10,190 nt of DNA from positions 1 through 10,190 of the forward strand of contig CAZFGN010000022.1 of NCBI GenBank assembly GCA_964518695.1. Direction: 5' to 3'. The notes below the pieces were generated by a model. That model was not told where the DNA came from and searched no databases. It was given only the letters and a program-made list of their open reading frames with translations. Position numbers and translations under genes: made by a program. This DNA is from CAZFGN01 sp964518695. Lineage in GTDB: Bacteria > Patescibacteriota > Minisyncoccia > UBA6257 > Colwellbacteraceae. Positions 7,165 through 10,190 of this stretch are shown here, piece after piece. The number at the start of each line of letters is the position of its first letter. Within the stretch, counting starts at the first letter, position 1.

Positions 7165-7845
7165 ATGATAAATTTTCAGAATGTTTCTAAGAATTATAAT
7201 GGATACCAAGCCCTTATTGATGCGAATTTCAAAATTGTACCACAGGAGTTCGTTTCTGTAGTCGGACGTTCAGGCGCTGGTAAATCAACTATTGTAAAAC
7301 TTTTGATAGGGGAGGAAAAACCTACGAACGGTCGGGTCACTTTCGGACACTACGATGTGGGGAAGCTGAAGCCGGGCCAGTTGCCTCAACTCCGCCGTCA
7401 TATAGGCACGGTTTTTCAAGACTTCAAGCTTTTGCCAACAAAAAATGTTTATGAAAATGTGGCTTTTGCTTTAGAGGTAGCTAGTAAGCCGGAGAATGAG
7501 ATAGACGATTTAGTAAGAGAGGTGTTGGATTTGGTCGACCTGGGAAGTAAAACTAAAAATTTCATTCATGAGCTTTCTGGGGGCGAAAAACAGAGAGTAG
7601 CAATTGCTAGGGCCATGGTTAATAGCCCTGATGTTATTGTTGCCGATGAGCCAACAGGGAATTTAGACCCTTTTAATACCTTGGCTATCATTAATCTTTT
7701 GACTAAGATTAATGAGTTAGGAACGACTGTAATTTTAGCCACTCACAATAAGGACGTTGTGAATCAGGCGGGAAGAAGAGTAATTGTTTTAGAAAATGGC
7801 CGCATAGTGAGAGATGAAGAGAAAGGCAAATACTCTCTTCTCTAG
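7165..7845 (+). CDS. ftsE: Cell-division ABC transporter ATP-binding protein FtsE
   Basis: The cytoplasmic ATPase of the FtsEX complex. It drives conformational change in FtsX to activate peptidoglycan hydrolases at the division site and is not known to transport a substrate. The 226 residues are the typical FtsE length. Seen: Walker A GRSGAGKST (34-42), Q-loop VFQDFKLLP (Gln85), ABC signature LSGGEKQR (137-144), Walker B VIVADE (157-162), D-loop GNLD (165-168) and switch His194 in LATHN. VFQDFKLLP and the direct pairing with an FtsX gene 18 bases downstream separate it from LolD/MacB-type ATPases. All catalytic residues are intact. The ATG at 7165 gives the canonical MI.FQNVSK start; no SD is visible. 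Confidence 0.95.
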   Translation: MINFQNVSKNYNGYQALIDANFKIVPQEFVSVVGRSGAGKSTIVKLLIGEEKPTNGRVTFGHYDVGKLKPGQLPQLRRHIGTVFQDFKLLPTKNVYENVAFALEVASKPENEIDDLVREVLDLVDLGSKTKNFIHELSGGEKQRVAIARAMVNSPDVIVADEPTGNLDPFNTLAIINLLTKINELGTTVILATHNKDVVNQAGRRVIVLENGRIVRDEEKGKYSLL

Positions 7846-7863
7846 AAGCTATAAAAAAAGATA

Positions 7864-8772
7864 ATGGTTACTACGTTTTATAGAATACTTAAGAATGGGT
7901 TCCAAAATTTCTGGAGGCAGAGGTTAACAACGGTCGCAACCCTTACTGTTATGCTTTTGGCCATACTCGCCTTTTTAGGTTTGTTGGTTTCTAATGTTGT
8001 GGCAGAGGCGGCGCTTAACTCGATTCAGGAGAAAATTGACGTAAGCGTTTATTTCAAGACTAGTGCGCCTGAAGACGAAATCCTGAGATTGAAGAAATCT
8101 CTTGAGGGGTTAGGTGAAGTTAAAAACGTTGAATATATCTCCAGGGATATGGCGCTTCAGATATTCAAAGAACGTCACATTGAGGATACAACGATTACTC
8201 AAGCTGTTGATGAACTGGCAGATAACCCACTATCTGCTTCTTTAAATATAAAAGCTAAAGACCCAGAACAGTATTCTGTCATTGCTTCTTATTTAAAGAG
8301 TAATTCCCTTGATCAATATGTAGATAAAGTAAGTTACGCAGAAAACCAAGAAGTTATCGACCGGTTGGCCTCGATTATCCGCATAAGCCGTCAGGCAGGT
8401 TTGATTCTTACTATTGTCCTTGCTGTTGTTGCCGTAATCGTTGTTTTTAATACCATACTTCTCGCAATTTACTCCAATAAGGAAGGGATAGAAATTATGA
8501 GATTGGTTGGAGCCTCTAATATGTTTATTAGAGGGCCATATATTGTTGAGGGCGCAATCTACCGAACGCTTTCGGCAGTCCTCGGCACCGCTGTTTTTCT
8601 GCCGGTAACTTACTTTGTATCGCCGTATCTGAAGTTTTTTATTCCTAGTGTGGATTTGGCGCAATATTTTCTAAGCAACATACTCATATTGTTCTCGTAT
8701 CAATTACTATTTGGTATAGGGATTGGAATAATTTCTAGTTTGATTGCGGTTCGCCGGTATCTTAAGGTCTAG
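7864..8772 (+). CDS. ftsX: Cell-division membrane protein FtsX
   Basis: The membrane partner of FtsE, relaying ATP hydrolysis to extracytoplasmic wall hydrolases or their adaptors. The 302 residues show the FtsX plan: a cytoplasmic N-terminus with NFWRQR, TM1 (about 22-44), an extracellular domain (about 46-175) containing VSVYFKTSAPEDEI and LADNPLSASL (the NPLP/NPLSAS-like motif of this family), then TM2 (178-202), the cytoplasmic loop EGIEIMRLVGASNMFIRGP (208-225) that contacts FtsE, TM3 (about 229-252) and TM4 (272-296). It starts 18 bases after the ftsE stop with no clear SD (the spacer is A-rich). The envC- or M23-type hydrolase gene that often follows ftsX is absent in this window; a micro-ORF unit and msrA follow instead. 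Confidence 0.94.
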   Translation: MVTTFYRILKNGFQNFWRQRLTTVATLTVMLLAILAFLGLLVSNVVAEAALNSIQEKIDVSVYFKTSAPEDEILRLKKSLEGLGEVKNVEYISRDMALQIFKERHIEDTTITQAVDELADNPLSASLNIKAKDPEQYSVIASYLKSNSLDQYVDKVSYAENQEVIDRLASIIRISRQAGLILTIVLAVVAVIVVFNTILLAIYSNKEGIEIMRLVGASNMFIRGPYIVEGAIYRTLSAVLGTAVFLPVTYFVSPYLKFFIPSVDLAQYFLSNILILFSYQLLFGIGIGIISSLIAVRRYLKV

Positions 8773-8778
8773 TTCTAG

Positions 8779-8787
8779 TTATCCACA
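8779..8787 (+). promoter_or_regulatory. Single consensus DnaA-box sequence
   Basis: TTATCCACA matches the high-affinity DnaA box exactly, 6 bases after the ftsX stop and followed by an AT-rich stretch. No second box is seen within the intergenic region, and no replication gene is present, so this is not evidence for an origin. It may be a regulatory or chance site. Confidence 0.3.
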
Positions 8788-8806
8788 GTTTTAATTAGAA
8801 TCAATT

Positions 8807-8815
8807 TGTTATAAA
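8807..8815 (+). promoter_or_regulatory. Extended -10 promoter candidate for the small lysine-rich unit
   Basis: TGTTATAAA matches an extended -10 element (TGnTATAAA) in the AT-rich gap after ftsX; it closely resembles the TGTTATAGT before prfB. A start near 8822 would give a transcript of about 150 bases ending at the terminator at 8938-8972. No convincing -35 is visible. The 8773-8885 gap otherwise holds a weak paired region, ACTAAC (8829-8834) with GTTAGT (8860-8865), and no other gene. Confidence 0.4.
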
Positions 8816-8885
8816 CTTTCTAATAAGAACTAACGTGGTTCAGTGGTCGTGAATTTACTGTTAGTATTAATCAATCAAATAAGAA

Positions 8886-8924
8886 ATGGCAAAGAAAAAG
8901 AAAGCGAAAGCAAAGAAGAAATAA
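8886..8924 (+). CDS. 12-residue lysine-rich micro-ORF, MAKKKKAKAKKK
   Basis: ATG at 8886, twelve codons, TAA at 8922-8924. The peptide is nine lysines and two alanines after Met. Lysine is written with alternating AAA and AAG and alanine with GCA and GCG, which hints at selection on the peptide rather than a simple A-run. It sits alone between ftsX and a strong intrinsic terminator, with its own possible promoter upstream. A hairpin AAAGAAG (8912-8918)/CTTCTTT (8925-8931) places the stop codon in its loop. A product could bind nucleic acid or ribosomes by charge alone; the composition resembles the tails of histone H1-like proteins, but it is far too short for any known family. It could also be a non-coding stretch of a small RNA. 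No SD is seen. No function is assigned. Confidence 0.45.
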   Translation: MAKKKKAKAKKK

Positions 8925-8937
8925 CTTCTTTTCGTGT

Positions 8938-8972
8938 AAAGTCCGCCCTTCTCTGAAGGGCGGACTTTTTTT
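8938..8972 (+). terminator. Strong intrinsic terminator
   Basis: A perfect 14-bp stem, AAAGTCCGCCCTTC (8938-8951) with GAAGGGCGGACTTT (8955-8968), closes a TCT loop and runs into seven T (8966-8972). It is the strongest terminator in the window. It sits between convergent units: it ends the + strand unit carrying the micro-ORF (and any ftsX read-through). On the minus strand it lies just past the msrA stop, where its U-run is only three, so it may work weakly in both directions. Confidence 0.93.
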
Positions 8973-8980
8973 CTGAACAG

Positions 8981-9469
8981 TTAAGTATGGCAGGAAGATA
9001 AACCGTTCTTGTGAATATACTGTTGGTGATAATCCTCGGCTCTGTAGAAAGTTCGCGCTTCTGTGATTTCGGTAACGATTGGCGCGGAATATCTGCCTGA
9101 TTTTTCCAAGCCTCTTTTAGATGTATAAGCTAATTTTTCTTGTTCTTCGTTTTGGAAAAAAATTATAGAGCGGTATTGTGAACCAGTAAGGGTTGGATGC
9201 CGGTTTGGAGTTGTGGGATCGTGGATTTCCCAAAACTTTTGAAGAAGTTTTTCGTAAGTTACTTCGTTGGGGTCGTATTGCACTTCGACTGCTTCAGCGT
9301 GTCCGGTTTTGCCATTACAGACATCTTTGTAAGTAGGATCTTTAAAGTCTCCGCCGGTGAAACCAACGGTTGTTGACTTTACGCCCTTCAGATTTCTAAA
9401 GGCTTCTTCTACGCCCCAGAAACAACCTGCAGCAAAGGTTGCTTTTTCTAATTTATTATTTTTTGCCAT
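8981..9469 (-). CDS. msrA: Peptide-methionine (S)-S-oxide reductase MsrA
   Basis: It repairs oxidised proteins by reducing methionine-S-sulfoxide, with electrons usually from thioredoxin. The 162 residues fit the single-domain MsrA length. Seen: the catalytic motif GCFWGVEEAF with nucleophile Cys16 after a short Lys-rich start, the GFTGG segment (GYxGG in most members), TGHAEAVEVQYDP, WEIHDPT, GSQYRSIIF, and AEDYHQQYIHKNGLSSCHT with a likely resolving cysteine at 160. A further Cys in YKDVCNG may be structural. No fused MsrB domain is present. The start ATG (9469-9467) follows a perfect TATAAT -10 by 8 bases, so its mRNA is predicted to be leaderless or nearly so. It is transcribed toward the strong terminator and away from the small membrane ORFs. 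Confidence 0.96.
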   Translation of the reverse strand: MAKNNKLEKATFAAGCFWGVEEAFRNLKGVKSTTVGFTGGDFKDPTYKDVCNGKTGHAEAVEVQYDPNEVTYEKLLQKFWEIHDPTTPNRHPTLTGSQYRSIIFFQNEEQEKLAYTSKRGLEKSGRYSAPIVTEITEARTFYRAEDYHQQYIHKNGLSSCHT

Positions 9470-9500
9470 TGTAGGTTATTATAAAGTAAGATACCTCAAG
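9470..9500. promoter_or_regulatory. Divergent promoter region with overlapping -10 elements
   Basis: These 31 bases separate the msrA start (minus) from the ATG at 9501 (plus). On the minus strand, 9483-9478 reads TATAAT, a perfect -10 eight bases before the msrA ATG. On the plus strand, 9480-9485 reads TATAAA, a good -10 sixteen bases before the next ATG. The two hexamers share four bases, so one opened region could serve both directions. Neither has a good -35. It is a prediction from sequence only. Confidence 0.5.
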
Positions 9501-9578
9501 ATGGAAAATATAAATAAAACCTTAACTATCGGAGCGACTGTTACTATTATCTTACTTACCGTTGTTTTTTGTGTTTGA
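9501..9578 (+). CDS. 25-residue single-helix membrane peptide (or first half of an interrupted gene)
   Basis: ATG at 9501 opens a short ORF with a polar MENINKT start and a hydrophobic stretch rich in I, V, L and T that ends in CV at a TGA (9576-9578). It would be a one-pass membrane peptide. The frame stays open after the TGA through 9579-9614 and then runs into the ORF starting at 9615, so both may be pieces of one gene of about 70 codons interrupted by one TGA. It is preceded by a promoter-like TATAAA at 9480-9485 and has no clear SD. Not a recognised family. Extending it upstream into the msrA region would make an antisense artefact. Confidence 0.4.
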   Translation: MENINKTLTIGATVTIILLTVVFCV

Positions 9579-9614
9579 AGTATTGTTTTAAACTATCATT
9601 GGACTAATTACGGG

Positions 9615-9713
9615 ATGGAGATCTCCCAGATCAAAAAGATAAAACGTCTTTATTTGGTCGTTGCTTTACTCTTATTTTCTATACTTATTGTAAGTTATTT
9701 GAATCTACTATGA
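9615..9713 (+). CDS. 32-residue single-helix membrane peptide overlapping the PH-domain gene
   Basis: ATG at 9615 gives a basic start, MEISQIKKIKR, then a hydrophobic helix (about residues 12-32) and TGA at 9711-9713. By the positive-inside rule the N-terminus would be cytoplasmic. Its stop overlaps the next gene's start as ATGA (9710-9713), which is typical of translational coupling and supports real translation across this stretch. It lies in the same frame as the ORF at 9501-9578, with only one stop codon and 36 bases between them. The palindrome GGAGATCTCC (9617-9626) directly after the start codon could tuck the start into a weak hairpin. Not a recognised family. Confidence 0.5.
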   Translation: MEISQIKKIKRLYLVVALLLFSILIVSYLNLL

Positions 9714-10190
9714 TTTCTTTACTTGATAACGAAAAGATAATTTTAAAAAAGAGACGCCACTGGCTTGTAATAACCTTAGAGCTTACGCCTCTTTTCGCTC
9801 TATTCATTCTACCGCCAGTTTTATTATTAGCCGGTTGGGCTAATCACGTTATAAATGTGATCATTTCTGATTACATTGCTTTTGGAATATTCTTCCTTTC
9901 CGCTTGGTGGCTTTTCTTATGGATGATTTCCTTTGTCGTTTGGACTAACTACTACTTGGATATCCTCATTGTCACCAATAAGAGGGTAATGGACATAGAA
10001 CAGTTAGGCCTTTTTGCTCGCGATATAGTGGAAGTGCGTATGGAAAAGGTTGAAGATATAAAAACGGAAATTGTAGGTCTTTTGTCTTCATTCCTTGATA
10101 TGGGCAATCTATACATCCAGACCGCGGGAGAATCGAGGGAAGTGGTTATAAAAGACATCCCTAACCCTGATGAAGTTAGAGATATTATTG
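9710..10190 (+). CDS. Bacterial PH-domain (bPH2, YdbS-like) membrane protein, 3' end outside window
   Basis: The frame is open from ATG 9710 to the window end (160 full codons), so it is 3'-partial. Residues 1-16 are basic/polar. Two hydrophobic helices follow (about 19-43 and 55-78, the second Trp-rich: SAWWLFLWM). A bPH2-type domain begins at about 82: ILIVTNKRVMDIEQLGLF, then VRMEKVEDI, then GLLSSFLDMGNLYIQTAG, and DIPNPDEVRDI before the cut. TNKRV, the glycine-containing strand and the NPDEV end are typical of the DUF304/YdbS family. These are membrane proteins of mostly unknown function, some linked to envelope stress. It overlaps the preceding mini-ORF by ATGA. Confidence 0.85.
   Translation, partial: MISLLDNEKIILKKRRHWLVITLELTPLFALFILPPVLLLAGWANHVINVIISDYIAFGIFFLSAWWLFLWMISFVVWTNYYLDILIVTNKRVMDIEQLGLFARDIVEVRMEKVEDIKTEIVGLLSSFLDMGNLYIQTAGESREVVIKDIPNPDEVRDII

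Noticed and set aside
8779..8787. Perfect DnaA box as sign of a replication origin
   Set aside because: Only one box is seen, with no dnaA, dnaN or box cluster nearby. A single 9-mer in an AT-rich gap is weak evidence.
8834..8856. TGGTTCAGTGG stretch resembling a tRNA D-arm/A-box
   Set aside because: There is no matching acceptor stem, anticodon arm or TTCGA-type T-loop downstream before the micro-ORF, so it is not a tRNA gene.
8886..8972. Lysine-rich leader peptide with terminator as an amino-acid attenuator
   Set aside because: The next gene downstream is msrA on the opposite strand, so there is no + strand operon to attenuate. Kept only as a less likely reading.
1..10190. TGA reassigned to glycine (genetic code 25), as in some CPR lineages
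   Set aside because: A full RF2 gene with the TGA-sensing frameshift is present, and kelch copy 1 ends sensibly at TGA. The housekeeping genes contain no internal in-frame TGA except the prfB switch.

Overview
The window looks like a chromosomal piece from an uncultured small-genome bacterium, most likely of the Candidate Phyla Radiation (Patescibacteria, Parcubacteria-like). This is inferred from style: tightly packed genes, few good Shine-Dalgarno (SD) sequences, a shortened RF2, large kelch-propeller surface proteins beside a PilX-like pilin, and tRNA genes wedged against coding genes. No database search was possible, so the lineage is tentative. TGA acts as a stop here: the prfB gene carries the classical CTT-TGA-C frameshift switch, which argues against the TGA=Gly code of Gracilibacteria/Absconditabacteria.

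Bases 1-4978 hold a surface-protein cassette on the + strand: a kelch protein cut by the window start (1-2252), a small PilX-like pilin/pseudopilin (2299-2724) and a second, membrane-anchored kelch protein (2726-4978). Both kelch proteins show 12 collinear blades, probably two six-bladed propellers, so they are tandem paralogues of the whole array. They differ clearly in base composition.

Bases 4979-6062 hold tRNA-Gly(CCC), galU (UDP-glucose synthesis) and tRNA-Thr(CGT), with gaps of only 2 and 6 bases. The galU start codon almost touches the tRNA, leaving no room for a ribosome binding site.

Bases 6063-8772 hold prfB (RF2, needs a +1 frameshift), ftsE and ftsX. This is a common bacterial gene order linking termination with the FtsEX divisome ABC complex that controls cell-wall hydrolysis.

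Bases 8773-8972 form a small isolated unit: a possible extended -10 promoter, an AT-rich leader, a 12-codon lysine-rich ORF and a very strong intrinsic terminator. msrA follows convergently on the minus strand (8981-9469).

Bases 9470-10190 begin with a 31-base divergent promoter region. It is followed by two tiny membrane ORFs in the same frame, separated by one TGA, and then by the start of a two-TM bacterial PH-domain (YdbS/bPH2-like) protein that runs off the window and overlaps the second tiny ORF by ATGA.
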